Assembly: GCF_900094565.1 (NCBI RefSeq)
Contig: NZ_FMAF01000022.1
Coordinates: 1 to 64,000 of the forward strand
Length of the DNA stretch: 64,000 nucleotides
Source: Martinezella lusitana
GTDB taxonomy: Bacteria > Pseudomonadota > Alphaproteobacteria > Rhizobiales > Rhizobiaceae
Direction: 5' to 3'
Shown: positions 34,839 through 44,150 of the stretch, piece by piece
Position numbering within the stretch: the first letter of the stretch is position 1
Layout: each line of letters begins with the position of its first letter
Notes under the pieces: generated by a model
What the model saw: the letters and a program-made list of their open reading frames with translations, nothing else
Told to the model about the DNA's origin: nothing
Databases searched by the model: none
Position numbers and translations under genes: made by a program

Positions 34839-35624
34839 GTGTTGCCGACACCAATTGCAAGCACGCTGCTGAGCGCCGCCGAGGCTGCCGGCATCCGCCA
34901 TGGCTATTTCACCCGCGCCGGCGGCATTTCAGAAGGCCTCTATCGCGGCTTGAACGTCGGCCTCGGCTCGAACGACAATCGTGAGCATGTGCAGGAAAAC
35001 CGCCGCCGCGTCGCCCATTGGTTCGGTCTTTCGCTTGAGCGGCTCGCCACCGTGCACCAGATTCATTCCCCCGATGTCGTCACCATCGACGAGCGTTATG
35101 ACGGCAGTCGGCCTGAAGCTGACGCGATGGTGACGGCAACACCAGGCATCGTGCTTGGCGTTCTTGCCGCCGATTGTGGCCCCATCCTCTTCGCCGATCC
35201 CGAAAATCGGATCATCGGCGCCGCCCATGCAGGCTGGAAGGGAGCGCTGACCGGCGTGCTGGAAAACACCATCGACGCGATGGTGGCGCTCGGCGCAAGG
35301 CGTGAGGCGATCATTGCCTGCCTCGGCCCCTCCATCAGCCAGGCAAGCTACGAGGTCGGCCCGGAATTCGTCGATCGGTTCCTGGCCCACGACCCGGGCT
35401 ACGCCAGATATTTCACGTCGTCTGAACGGGCCGGCCACGCGATGTTCGACCTGCCGGCCCTGACTGTCGATCGCCTGCGCAAGTCAGGCGTGACAGCCGA
35501 AAGCCTGAATCTCTGCACCTATCCGGATCCAGACCGCTTTTTCTCCTATCGCCGCACCACACATGCGAAGGAGCCGGATTACGGCCGGCAGATTTCCGCC
35601 ATCGCCATCGGGGAGGCAGCTTGA
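34839..35624 (+). CDS. pgeF: PgeF/YfiH-type multicopper-like oxidoreductase (DUF152)
   Basis: A 261-residue member of the PgeF/LACC1 family. E. coli PgeF corrects peptidoglycan precursors carrying L-Ser; relatives have purine nucleosidase or adenosine deaminase activity. Motifs: HGYFTRAGGISEGLYRGLNV, ATVHQIHSPDVV, GVLAADCGPILFAD (Cys ligand), IGAAHAGWKGALTGVLENT (His ligand) and CLGPSISQASYEVG. The start is GTG 34839 with AAGGA five bases upstream. The next gene starts one base after the stop. Confidence 0.92.
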   Translation: MLPTPIASTLLSAAEAAGIRHGYFTRAGGISEGLYRGLNVGLGSNDNREHVQENRRRVAHWFGLSLERLATVHQIHSPDVVTIDERYDGSRPEADAMVTATPGIVLGVLAADCGPILFADPENRIIGAAHAGWKGALTGVLENTIDAMVALGARREAIIACLGPSISQASYEVGPEFVDRFLAHDPGYARYFTSSERAGHAMFDLPALTVDRLRKSGVTAESLNLCTYPDPDRFFSYRRTTHAKEPDYGRQISAIAIGEAA

Positions 35625-35625
35625 T

Positions 35626-36777
35626 ATGGCCTTGCATTTCGAACGCAGCGAATTTGGTGCACGCTTGGCTCGACTGCTCGCCAAGATGCAGGAGGAAAAG
35701 CTCGACGCCATGCTGCTCTTCGCGCAGGAGAGCATGTATTGGCTGACGGGCTACGATACCTTCGGCTATTGCTTCTTTCAGACCCTGGTGGTCAAGGCGG
35801 ACGGATCGATGACGCTCCTGACGCGCTCCGCCGACCTTCGTCAGGCGCAACTCACTTCGGTCATTTCCGATATCCGTATCTGGGTCGATCGCGTCAATGC
35901 CGATCCGACGCTCGATCTCAAGGAATTGCTTGTTGATCTCGACCTTCTCGGTGCCCGCATCGGCATCGAATACGATACGCATGGCATGACCGGCCGCATC
36001 GCCCGCCTGCTTGACCAACAGCTTGCCAGTTTTGGCCAGATCGTTGATGCCTCCTATCTCGTCAGCCGATTGCGCCTGATCAAGAGCCCGGCGGAGATCG
36101 GCCATGTCGAGCGCGCCGCCGCTCTCGCCGACGATGCCCTGGACGCCGCCCTGGCGCTGATCAAGCCCGGTGCGGATGAGGCCGATATCCTCGCCGCCAT
36201 GCAGGGCGCCGTCTTTTCCGGCGGAGGCGACTATCCAGCCAACGAATTCATTATCGGCTCCGGCGCCGAGGCCCTGCTCTGCCGCTACAAGGCCGGCCGT
36301 CGCAAGCTCGACGCCGACGACCAACTGACACTCGAATGGGCCGGCGTCGACGCTCACTACCATGCCGCCATGATGCGTACCGTCGTCATCGGCAATCCCA
36401 GTCATCGCCACCGAGAGCTCTATAGCGCCTGCCTGGAGACACTGCAGGCGATCGAAACCATCCTGACGCCTGGCCACAGCTTCGGCGATGTTTTCGACAT
36501 GCACGCCAAGATCATGGACGAACGCGGGCTTTCGCGCCACCGGCTGAATGCCTGCGGTTATTCGCTCGGCGCCCGCTTTTCTCCGTCCTGGATGGAGCAC
36601 GAGATGTTCCACATCGGCAATCCGCAGGAGATCGAGGAGAATATGTCGCTCTTCGTGCACATGATCATCATGGACTCCGACAGCGGTACCGCCATGACCC
36701 TCGGACAGACCTATCTGACGACGTCGCAAGCCCCGAAAGCCCTATCCCGTCACCCGCTCGAATTTCTTAACCGTTAG
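35626..36777 (+). CDS. M24-fold (creatinase/aminopeptidase P-like) protein lacking metal ligands
   Basis: A 383-residue protein with the pita-bread M24 architecture: N-terminal creatinase domain (about 1-145), then the C-terminal fold from IKSPAEIGHVERAAALADDA (about 152). The five metal ligands of aminopeptidase P/prolidase are all replaced. Positions expected as Asp, Asp, His, Glu, Glu are Glu237 (LTLEWAG), Ala248 (AAMMRT), Tyr312 (GYSLG), His345 (LFVHM) and Leu359 or Gly360 (TLGQTYL). This resembles metal-free members such as creatinase, so a hydrolase of small amidino- or amide compounds is possible, but the substrate is unknown. ATG 35626 lies one base after the pgeF stop. Confidence 0.85.
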   Translation: MALHFERSEFGARLARLLAKMQEEKLDAMLLFAQESMYWLTGYDTFGYCFFQTLVVKADGSMTLLTRSADLRQAQLTSVISDIRIWVDRVNADPTLDLKELLVDLDLLGARIGIEYDTHGMTGRIARLLDQQLASFGQIVDASYLVSRLRLIKSPAEIGHVERAAALADDALDAALALIKPGADEADILAAMQGAVFSGGGDYPANEFIIGSGAEALLCRYKAGRRKLDADDQLTLEWAGVDAHYHAAMMRTVVIGNPSHRHRELYSACLETLQAIETILTPGHSFGDVFDMHAKIMDERGLSRHRLNACGYSLGARFSPSWMEHEMFHIGNPQEIEENMSLFVHMIIMDSDSGTAMTLGQTYLTTSQAPKALSRHPLEFLNR

Positions 36778-36830
36778 CGGCGTAAGATAGCGATCCTGAA
36801 CGGAGAGACCGTCGAGGAAAGGATCGCGCA

Positions 36831-37703
36831 ATGGGACTGGTCAGGACAATGTTGACTGTCGCCGGCTTCTGCCTCGCGCTCTCCGCCTGCAACACCACGG
36901 ACGCCCTGACGCCACCCGAGGCGATCGGCGATGTCGGCTCCAACCCGGTCACCCAACGGGATGTCGAGCGGATGGCCACAGCACCCCAGCGTCGCCAAAG
37001 CTATCCGGGAACACAAGAGAGCTACGGCTACCAGCAGCAGACGTCTCAGCAAGCATATCAGCCGCAAAGCTATGGCGGCGGTTCGCTTGACGACCAGGCA
37101 TCGGCGCTGCGGTCGAACGGCACCAATCCCTATGCCTCGCGCCCGCTTGATGACGGCCGCACCGCTTCCATCGGCCCGGCCGATACGCAGACCTCGCAAA
37201 CCGACGAGCAGAGCGAGGCCGACAGGCGCCTTTCGGAAGATCCGCAACAGCAACCGAAACGGCAGCGGCAAGCCGCCGACGATCAACAGCCGGAACAACA
37301 GCAACAGGCGTCGCTGCCGCCCGCCGCCGCCCCCGGCGGCAACAGCATTCGCTTTCTGCCGATCATCGGCGCGCCCGTCGACGCCGTCACCCCGCTATCG
37401 CGTCAGCTCGGTGCGGATGCCCGCTCGCTCGGCCTGACGATCAAGAGTTCCAGCGACGCCAGCGCCAGCTATGTTTTGAAGGGCTACCTCTCCGCCTTCG
37501 AGGACGGCCCGCAAATTTCCGTGACCTATGTCTGGGATGTGCTGGATAACAACGGCAACCGCCTGCACCGAATCCAGGGCGCGGAAAGCGCGCCGCTGAA
37601 GCGCGGCGACCCGTGGACGGCCGTTCCGCCGGCCGTCATGCAGAAAATCGCCTCCAAAACCATGTCGGAATTCAATTCCTGGCGCAATTCCAGCGGTGGA
37701 TAG
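36831..37703 (+). CDS. Predicted lipoprotein with Gln-rich linker
   Basis: A 290-residue lipoprotein: signal peptide ending in the lipobox LSAC with the lipidated Cys20, then a long low-complexity Gln/Ser/Pro region (about 40-165, including runs of Q), then a folded C-terminal domain (about 170-285) with RFLPIIGAPVDAVTPLSRQL, SYVLKGYLSAFEDG and VTYVWDVLDNNGNRLHRIQG. The C-terminal domain looks like a beta-rich LPP20/DUF799-like module, but no name can be given. It begins 53 bases after the M24 gene and lies in the same-strand group as lgt. Confidence 0.78.
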   Translation: MGLVRTMLTVAGFCLALSACNTTDALTPPEAIGDVGSNPVTQRDVERMATAPQRRQSYPGTQESYGYQQQTSQQAYQPQSYGGGSLDDQASALRSNGTNPYASRPLDDGRTASIGPADTQTSQTDEQSEADRRLSEDPQQQPKRQRQAADDQQPEQQQQASLPPAAAPGGNSIRFLPIIGAPVDAVTPLSRQLGADARSLGLTIKSSSDASASYVLKGYLSAFEDGPQISVTYVWDVLDNNGNRLHRIQGAESAPLKRGDPWTAVPPAVMQKIASKTMSEFNSWRNSSGG

Positions 37704-37808
37704 CCACAAGCTTTTCAGAAATATGAAAGGTATCGCGCGTCTCCCCCTTGCATTCGAGTGCAAGGCGGTTAAAAGCGCGGCTATCAGGTTGGTAACAGGC
37801 GGGCCAAG

Positions 37809-38741
37809 ATGAAGGTTTTCGCAGGCAATTCGAACAGGCACCTTGCCGAAGCGATCTGCAATTATCTCAATGTTCCCTTGGGAAGGGCTAGCGTCCGCCG
37901 GTTCGCCGACCAGGAGATTTTCGTAGAGATCCAGGAAAACGTGCGCGGCGAGGATGTCTTCCTCGTACAGCCGACGTCGTTTCCGACCAACGATCACCTG
38001 ATGGAACTGCTGATCATGATCGATGCGATGCGCCGCTCGTCGGCGCGGCGCATAACCGCAGTCATCCCCTATTTCGGCTATGCCCGCCAGGATCGCCGCG
38101 CCTCCGGGCGCACGCCGATCTCGGCCAAGCTGGTGGCCAATCTGATCACCGAGGCTGGCGCCGACCGTGTTCTCACGCTCGACCTGCACGCGGGCCAGAT
38201 TCAGGGATTCTTCGATATCCCAACCGACAATCTCTATGCGATTCCGGTGCTGACCCGCGACATCAAGGCCAATTACGACATCAGCAACGTCATGGTTGTC
38301 TCGCCCGACGTCGGCGGCGTCGTGCGCGCCCGCGCTCTTGCCAAACGTCTCGACTGTCTGCTGGCGATCGTGGATAAGCGCCGCGACCGCCCGGGCGAAT
38401 CCGAGGTGATGAACATCATCGGCGAAGTGGAAGGAAAAGACTGCCTGCTGATTGACGATATCGTCGATTCCGGCGGCACGCTCTGCAACGCGGCCGATGC
38501 TCTGCTCGCACAAGGCGCGGCAAGCGTCACTGCCTACATCACGCATGGCGTCCTCTCGGGCGGTGCCGTGACCCGTGTTGTAAACTCGAAGCTGAAGGAA
38601 CTGGTGATCACCGATTCCATTCAGCCGACGACAGCAGTGCAATCGGCGCCCAATATCCGCGTCATCAGCACGGCCAGCCTCATCGGCGAAGCCATCAACC
38701 GCACCAGCCAGGAAGAATCGGTCTCGAGCCTGTTCGACTGA
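37809..38741 (+). CDS. prs: Ribose-phosphate pyrophosphokinase
   Basis: Prs makes PRPP from ribose-5-phosphate and ATP for nucleotide, His and Trp synthesis. The 310-residue enzyme shows MKVFAGNSNRHLAEAICNYL at the start, RFADQEIFVEIQENVRGEDV, YFGYARQDRRASGRTPISAK, LTLDLHAGQIQGFFDIPTDN and the PRPP-binding loop LLIDDIVDSGGTLCNAADAL. ATG 37809 is clear. It is convergent with an MFS gene 15 bases away. Confidence 0.97.
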   Translation: MKVFAGNSNRHLAEAICNYLNVPLGRASVRRFADQEIFVEIQENVRGEDVFLVQPTSFPTNDHLMELLIMIDAMRRSSARRITAVIPYFGYARQDRRASGRTPISAKLVANLITEAGADRVLTLDLHAGQIQGFFDIPTDNLYAIPVLTRDIKANYDISNVMVVSPDVGGVVRARALAKRLDCLLAIVDKRRDRPGESEVMNIIGEVEGKDCLLIDDIVDSGGTLCNAADALLAQGAASVTAYITHGVLSGGAVTRVVNSKLKELVITDSIQPTTAVQSAPNIRVISTASLIGEAINRTSQEESVSSLFD

Positions 38742-38756
38742 GGCCGACAAGCACTC

Positions 38757-39992
38757 TCAGGCGGTCTTCGCTGTGGACGGGTGTGTCTGCCTCCATGCCA
38801 GCAAGCCGATCCCGACAAGACCCGAGGCGAACACAGCCGCCCCCGCACCCATGATCGAAGGCCCGATGCCAAACCAGGCAAACAGGCTCGGTGACATGAG
38901 GTAAGCCACAAACAAGCCCGTGAAAATAGCGCACATCAGCAGACGATAGACCTGTGCCAGGCGATGCGGTTCACTGCGCGTCTGCATCAGGTACAGCATG
39001 GCGAGGTTTTCAAAAGGACCATTGATTGCCGCGAAGCACGCGACGATCATCAGCCACATCCTGTCATGCATTAGCGGCAGCAGGAATACCCCTGCCCCGA
39101 AAATGAGCTTTGCCACGATAATCCAGACAACAGGCCGGCGGGGCTTGATGCTGCTGAGAATGAGATTGGTCGTCAGGTTACCGACACCGTAAGCCGTCAT
39201 CATCAAGCCGTAATCCGTCAGAGGATCGGCACTGGTTTCGCGCAGATGCAAGATCATCCCGAGCAGAATTCCCATTGCCCAGGCGATGTTCCCCATCAGG
39301 TTGGTGAATAACCCATAGAGGATCGCCGCATGACCCCGGGCCACCCGCCATCCGCCAAGGACACCATCTATCACGGCAGCCGTTCCGGAAAAATCGCGAC
39401 GCCTCGGCGCAGCCGGGAATTTCGCGACCGCGAGCCAGACGGCGAGCGCCGACAGCAAGAAGGTAGCTGCAGTGACAGTGAAAAACTGCGACTTCGGCAG
39501 GAAGCCGTTCACGAGCGCGATCAAGCTCGGACCGAGAATGCGCGCCATGCGCCGTGTGGCATCGAACAGGCCATTGGTTGCATGCCGAACATCAGGATCG
39601 ACGGCAATCGTCGGCAGGGTCGCCTGCAGCGACGGGTCGAATGTCGAGGTCAGCAATGCAATGCATCCGGCAAGTACCATCAGCAGCGGCAGGCTCATCA
39701 GATGCAGAAGGCCGGCAAGCGACAAAGTCAGCAACAGAGCTGCACGCACGAGATCGGCTGCGATCATCGTGGTGCTGTGACGCCAACGATCCGTGACAAT
39801 GCCGCCGAAGAGACTGCCGAACAGAAGCGCGCCGGACTGCAACGCGGAAACGTATCCCGCATTCCTGCCGATGAAGTCCGCCGCGATCCAGACGACTGCG
39901 ACCATGTAGAATTCCGAACCTGTGGCCGCCAGCACCTGACCGGCCCACAGGAGAGAGATCGAACGCTGGCCGAGCGGCCTTAGAACAAACAT
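38757..39992 (-). CDS. MFS transporter, EntS-like
   Basis: A 411-residue inner-membrane protein with about twelve hydrophobic segments of the MFS_3/EntS group: ISLLWAGQVLAATGSEFYMV in TM1, FGSLFGGIVTDRWRHSTTMI in the TM2-3 loop, DATRRMARILGPSLIALV in the middle. Related proteins export siderophores or macrolides; no siderophore genes are near. The start ATG 39992 leaves 25 bases to the end of the next reverse-strand gene, so it may share a transcript with the two paralogous secreted proteins. Confidence 0.83.
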   Translation of the reverse strand: MFVLRPLGQRSISLLWAGQVLAATGSEFYMVAVVWIAADFIGRNAGYVSALQSGALLFGSLFGGIVTDRWRHSTTMIAADLVRAALLLTLSLAGLLHLMSLPLLMVLAGCIALLTSTFDPSLQATLPTIAVDPDVRHATNGLFDATRRMARILGPSLIALVNGFLPKSQFFTVTAATFLLSALAVWLAVAKFPAAPRRRDFSGTAAVIDGVLGGWRVARGHAAILYGLFTNLMGNIAWAMGILLGMILHLRETSADPLTDYGLMMTAYGVGNLTTNLILSSIKPRRPVVWIIVAKLIFGAGVFLLPLMHDRMWLMIVACFAAINGPFENLAMLYLMQTRSEPHRLAQVYRLLMCAIFTGLFVAYLMSPSLFAWFGIGPSIMGAGAAVFASGLVGIGLLAWRQTHPSTAKTA

Positions 39993-40017
39993 GATCGCAT
40001 TCTGACTTCAGATTGAT

Positions 40018-41472
40018 TTACTTGATAACCTGGCCGTTGACCTTCACACCGCCGTCGTCGGAAAGATCGATCTCCCAGCGCGAACGCCCGTCCGCATCCG
40101 TCTTGGCGAAGCCCTTGGCCATCATCAGGCCGAAGGAAAGCTGAGCGAGATCGGTCTTCGTCTTGGCGGCCTCCTGGACCGCGGCGATCGTCTTGTCGAG
40201 ATCGCGGGCGAGCACCGTCATCTTCATGGACACGCGGTCCTTCTCGTTCAGCCAGCCGCGCATGCTGCCGGAGGCCTCGACATCGTAAAGACCCGAGACG
40301 GCGCTGATTTTCGGAAAGTTGATGGTCATCGTCCCATCCGGGAACATGGCTTGCTGCAGCTTGACGTCCATGGCCGTATTGTTATCCGGAACCTTGAAAT
40401 CGGTCTGCTGCAAGACGTCCATCAGAGCGGAGAAGTTCAGGTTCGGCACCTGCAACTGGATATCGGCGGCATCGGGAATGAAGGCGACATAGTCTTCAGG
40501 CATCAGACCCGAGGCAAGGGTGAGCTTTTCGGCACTCATCCCGAAATTTGCGTTCATCGCATTGGTCGGCCCCGCCACCTTGAAGAAATAGCCGAGCTTC
40601 TGCAGTCCGCCATCACCGAGTGGCGTCGTGACGGCAATGTCCTTGATGGCGACCGACTCGTCGAACGAACCGACGATCGGCATCGCGTCCATCAGCAGGG
40701 CCTTCAGCGCCAGGCTGTCGGTGTCTGAGAGGGTCTTCTGGTCCTTGTGTTCCGAGACGAAATGCAGCACGGAATTCACCGCCTTCAACGGCAGCTTGGT
40801 CGCGCTGGCATTGAAATCGATTGCCGCGACCTTGATTTCGCCAAGCGCCGTGCTGTCGGACGAGATCTTGTTGTAGAGCGACTGCAGGCCGCCGCTCATC
40901 TTGATATCGAGTCTGCCAGGCTCGCCACTGTCCGACGAGGACAGGGTATAGCCGATACTGTCGATCGTGGCGTCGTTCTTCTGGACGCCATTGTCGCTGG
41001 TCTTGGTGGCGAAGGTGATGCCGCTGCCCTTCATATCCATCGAGCGCAGATAGTGAAGCGCAGGATCGAACACACCCTTGAAATTCGAGGAGGCCAGCGC
41101 ATAACGAAATTCGGTGTCGGGACCGGTGCCCGGCTTCGAGCGCGCCGTCACGTCAAAGGCGTTGTTGCCTTCAATGTTCCAGAGGCCGCTATCCAGCGGC
41201 GTCGCAAGCAGCGCTAACGGCTTCAAGCCGCTGATATCGAAACCGGTCACGTTCAGCTTGTCGAAAAGCTTCTGCAGGTCATAGGTGACCTCATAATGAG
41301 CACTGACCGGCTTCACCGAGATGCCGCCGCTCCCGGCGATATCATCGGGCAGGAAATAGGTCAGATTGCCGAGTAGATCCTTGGCACCCTGCTCGCTGAC
41401 ATCTGCCGCCTGGACAATGCCGGCCACGCCGGCGGCGAGAACAGCCGCCGCGGCAACCGCTTTAAAACGCAT
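40018..41472 (-). CDS. Secreted protein of unknown function, paralog A
   Basis: A 484-residue exported protein; the signal peptide (about 22 residues) ends IVQA. The mature part starts DVSEQGAKDLLGNLTYFLPD and is soluble and beta-rich with no cysteine motif. The C terminus is FAKTDADGRSRWEIDLSDDG followed by VKVNGQVIK. It is paralogous along its whole length to the gene just upstream (41548-42990), including SGLKPLALLATPLDSGLWNIEGNNAFDV and the EAAKTKTDL-LSFGLMMAKGF block. GGGGGTGA precedes ATG 41472. I recognise no family; the repeated long beta segments recall periplasmic lipid- or polymer-binding proteins, but that is speculation. Confidence 0.85.
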   Translation of the reverse strand: MRFKAVAAAAVLAAGVAGIVQAADVSEQGAKDLLGNLTYFLPDDIAGSGGISVKPVSAHYEVTYDLQKLFDKLNVTGFDISGLKPLALLATPLDSGLWNIEGNNAFDVTARSKPGTGPDTEFRYALASSNFKGVFDPALHYLRSMDMKGSGITFATKTSDNGVQKNDATIDSIGYTLSSSDSGEPGRLDIKMSGGLQSLYNKISSDSTALGEIKVAAIDFNASATKLPLKAVNSVLHFVSEHKDQKTLSDTDSLALKALLMDAMPIVGSFDESVAIKDIAVTTPLGDGGLQKLGYFFKVAGPTNAMNANFGMSAEKLTLASGLMPEDYVAFIPDAADIQLQVPNLNFSALMDVLQQTDFKVPDNNTAMDVKLQQAMFPDGTMTINFPKISAVSGLYDVEASGSMRGWLNEKDRVSMKMTVLARDLDKTIAAVQEAAKTKTDLAQLSFGLMMAKGFAKTDADGRSRWEIDLSDDGGVKVNGQVIK

Positions 41473-41547
41473 AATTCACCCCCAAATATGATGGAAAAAC
41501 AATATGAAAGTCCGAAAATGCCCAAGAAGCTTGGTTCGCCCCGTGCC

Positions 41548-42990
41548 TCAGGGCTTCTTCATCACCTGTCCGTTGACCGTAACTGTCCGATCTTCATCCA
41601 TCGTGACGTCCCAGCGTAGGCGACCGTCCGGATCGGTTTTTGCAAACCCCTTGGCGGCGAGCAGGCTGAAGGAGACATTGTTCAGCCGAGGCTCCGTCTT
41701 GGCGGCCTCCTGAATGGCTGTAACAGTCTTGTCGAAATCGCGCGCCAGGATCGTTGCCTGCAACGAATAGTCGGAATGGGCCTTGGTCGAGGCCTTCACC
41801 GCGCCGGAAACCTCGACGTCGTAGACACTGGAGGTAGCGCTTATCTTCGGAAATTCGAGCGTACCGTATCCGCTCGGGAACATCGTGCGCTTCAGCGCTT
41901 CACCGGAAACCGGCGTCGCCCGCGTGGCGACCGCCCCTAGAGCCGTGTCGATGAGGCCGGCGAAGTTGATGTTGGGCACACCGAGCTGAACGTCCAATGT
42001 CTCGGGCAGGAAAGGCGAATAAGCCGCCGGGATGAGGTCCGCATCAGGCGTGAAATGCTCTGCCCGCAGCTCGAAATTGACATTGGACGCCTTTGTCAGG
42101 CCATCCATCTTGAAATTATAGTCGACACGCTTGACGCCGACCTTGCCCTTATCCGTCGCCACCAGGACATTGTTCAACGTCACAGTCTTGTTGAACGAAC
42201 CGAAAACCGGCAGGGCGCGGCGCACCAGCTGCTCGAACTTCTCGCTGCCGCTTTCCGAGAGCTGCTTCGCCTTGACGTGTTGAACGAAGAAGCGAATGAG
42301 TGCACGCAGCTCCTTCACTGGCAAGCTGGTCGCGGTAACGTTCGTATTGACGCTCTCGACACTGATATTGACGGGTGAACCATGCGGCCGCCCCGTGAAC
42401 TGTTCGCTGAATCGCTGCAGCGTGCCCTGCAATTGCAGATCGACCTTGCCTGCCTCGGTGCTGTCGGTCACCGTATGCGCGAAAGAGGCGCTATCGATGG
42501 TGGCGTCGATCTTGCGCCCGCTCCTTGGCCCGCTGCCGACACTGGAGAATTTCACGCCGCTGCTCTTGATGCCCATCGACCGCATCATCTCGATCGTAGG
42601 ATCGAAAATGCCGTCGAAAGAGGTGGAGGCAACGGAATAAGCTATGTCGGACACCGGCGAATGCAGGGAAATATCGAGGCTGTTATCGCCCTTCAAATGC
42701 CATTTGCCCTGATCGACCGGCTGCGCGAACAAAGAAAGCGGCTTGAAACCCGTGACGGAAAACGCGCTGGAATTGATTTTGTCGAAGAACTTTGCAAGGT
42801 CATAGGTAATCTCATACTGATCACCCGCTGGTTTCACCGAGACGAAATCGCTTCGGGCAAGATCGTTTGAAAGAGAATGCGTCAGTATGTTGCGAAGGTC
42901 CTTGGCGCCTTGCTCGTTGATGTCGGCCGCCTGTGATGCGCCGGCAAGACCCATGGAAATAACCGCAGCGGCGATAGCCCTGGAGCGCAT
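41548..42990 (-). CDS. Secreted protein of unknown function, paralog B
   Basis: A 480-residue exported protein, first of the tandem pair. The signal peptide (about 22 residues) ends AGASQA and the mature part starts DINEQGAKDLRNILTHSLSN. The C terminus is FAKTDPDGRLRWDVTMDEDR followed by VTVNGQVMKKP, parallel to paralog A. The open frame runs to 43152, but ATG 42990 has AAGGAGAGG upstream and begins the signal peptide. The gap to paralog A is 75 bases, so they are probably co-transcribed. Function is unknown. Confidence 0.85.
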   Translation of the reverse strand: MRSRAIAAAVISMGLAGASQAADINEQGAKDLRNILTHSLSNDLARSDFVSVKPAGDQYEITYDLAKFFDKINSSAFSVTGFKPLSLFAQPVDQGKWHLKGDNSLDISLHSPVSDIAYSVASTSFDGIFDPTIEMMRSMGIKSSGVKFSSVGSGPRSGRKIDATIDSASFAHTVTDSTEAGKVDLQLQGTLQRFSEQFTGRPHGSPVNISVESVNTNVTATSLPVKELRALIRFFVQHVKAKQLSESGSEKFEQLVRRALPVFGSFNKTVTLNNVLVATDKGKVGVKRVDYNFKMDGLTKASNVNFELRAEHFTPDADLIPAAYSPFLPETLDVQLGVPNINFAGLIDTALGAVATRATPVSGEALKRTMFPSGYGTLEFPKISATSSVYDVEVSGAVKASTKAHSDYSLQATILARDFDKTVTAIQEAAKTEPRLNNVSFSLLAAKGFAKTDPDGRLRWDVTMDEDRTVTVNGQVMKKP

Positions 42991-43290
42991 GCCCGACCTC
43001 TCCTTTTGACCCTGATCGATTGAGTTCGACTGTTGAAGGGGCCGAGGGTATATGTCAAGTCGTTGATAGAAATGGCGTCGCAGCCTCGTGCGCAAGAGTT
43101 GCAATGTCATCACAGACCTTCGCATTCCGGAGGTGCTTGCGCCTTCGGCCACTTTGTATTATACGCCACGCGTCCGCGTAGACACCCTTGGAGGCAACGC
43201 GGATGAGGCAGGGCATGCCCTCCTCCAGTTCAACCGATACGGCGATGACCGACCGGATGAACTCTCCAAATAACCTCGAAAGGAATAGCC

Positions 43291-43905
43291 ATGAGCCACG
43301 AAAGCTACGAGCTCAAGGCCGAGGCGCGCGAACGGGTTGGTAAGGGGTCCGCCCGTGAACTTCGCCGCAACGGTTTGATTCCCGCTGTCATCTATGGTGA
43401 CAAGCAGGCCCCCATTTCTATCGCTCTCAACACCAATGAGGTGACGAAGCGCATCCACGCCGGCGGTTTTCTCACGACGATCGCAACGATCGACGTCGGC
43501 GGCAAGAAGATCAAGGTTCTGCCGAAGGACTACCAGCTCGATCCGGTCCGTGACTTCACGGTTCATGTCGATTTCCTGCGCGTTTCCGGCAACACCGAAG
43601 TCACCGTTGAAATCCCGGTTCACTTCGTCAACCACGAAAAGTCCCCGGGCCTCAAGGCTGGCGGCGTTCTCAACATCGTTCGTCACGAAGTTGAAGTGCA
43701 TTGCCCGGCCGACGCGATCCCGGAATTCTTCACCGTTGACCTCAGCGGCCTGAAGAGCGGCGACAGCATCCACATCTCGAATGTGACGCTGCCGAAGAAG
43801 GTCACCCCGGTGATCAGCGACCGCGACTTCACGATCGCAACGATCGTTGCCCCGGCAGCCGGTCTTGCTGAAGAGGAAGAAGGCGGCGAGGAAACCACCG
43901 CCTGA
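43291..43905 (+). CDS. rplY: 50S ribosomal protein L25/Ctc
   Basis: A 204-residue long-form (CTC-type) L25 that binds 5S rRNA. The N-terminal domain is ELKAEARERVGKGSARELRR with NGLIPAVIYGDKQAPISIAL. The C-terminal TL5-type domain includes EIPVHFVNHEKSPGLKAGGV and ends in an acidic tail (EEEEGGEE). AAAGGA precedes ATG 43291. In many alphaproteobacteria pth follows directly; here a 3.3-kb two-gene unit lies between them. A terminator follows. Confidence 0.97.
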   Translation: MSHESYELKAEARERVGKGSARELRRNGLIPAVIYGDKQAPISIALNTNEVTKRIHAGGFLTTIATIDVGGKKIKVLPKDYQLDPVRDFTVHVDFLRVSGNTEVTVEIPVHFVNHEKSPGLKAGGVLNIVRHEVEVHCPADAIPEFFTVDLSGLKSGDSIHISNVTLPKKVTPVISDRDFTIATIVAPAAGLAEEEEGGEETTA

Positions 43906-43934
43906 TTTTGGCGTCTTCATTGCCAAGCATCCAG

Positions 43935-43966
43935 ACCCGCCTCCCTTATGGGGATGGCGGGTTTTT
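43935..43966 (+). terminator. Intrinsic terminator of rplY
   Basis: ACCCGCC (43935-43941) pairs with GGCGGGT (43956-43962), with an inner TCCC/GGGG extension, followed by a run of T up to 43966. Confidence 0.88.
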
Positions 43967-44150
43967 CATATTCAATCACTAATATTAGAACAAGTAAAAA
44001 TAAAGATTTCTTGAATCTATACTTTGATTGATATTCTTTAACCCCGGAATTTCAACAACATTTAACACATTCATGGAACCTTACGCGAAAGAGTTGTAGG
44101 GAACGGTATCCCAAGATTCGCCGGCCTATGACTGGGGAGCTATCGGGACT

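Noticed and set aside
35413..36729. Minus-strand open frame of 438 codons opposite the M24 gene
   Set aside because: Antisense shadow; the plus-strand protein keeps a coherent family fold.
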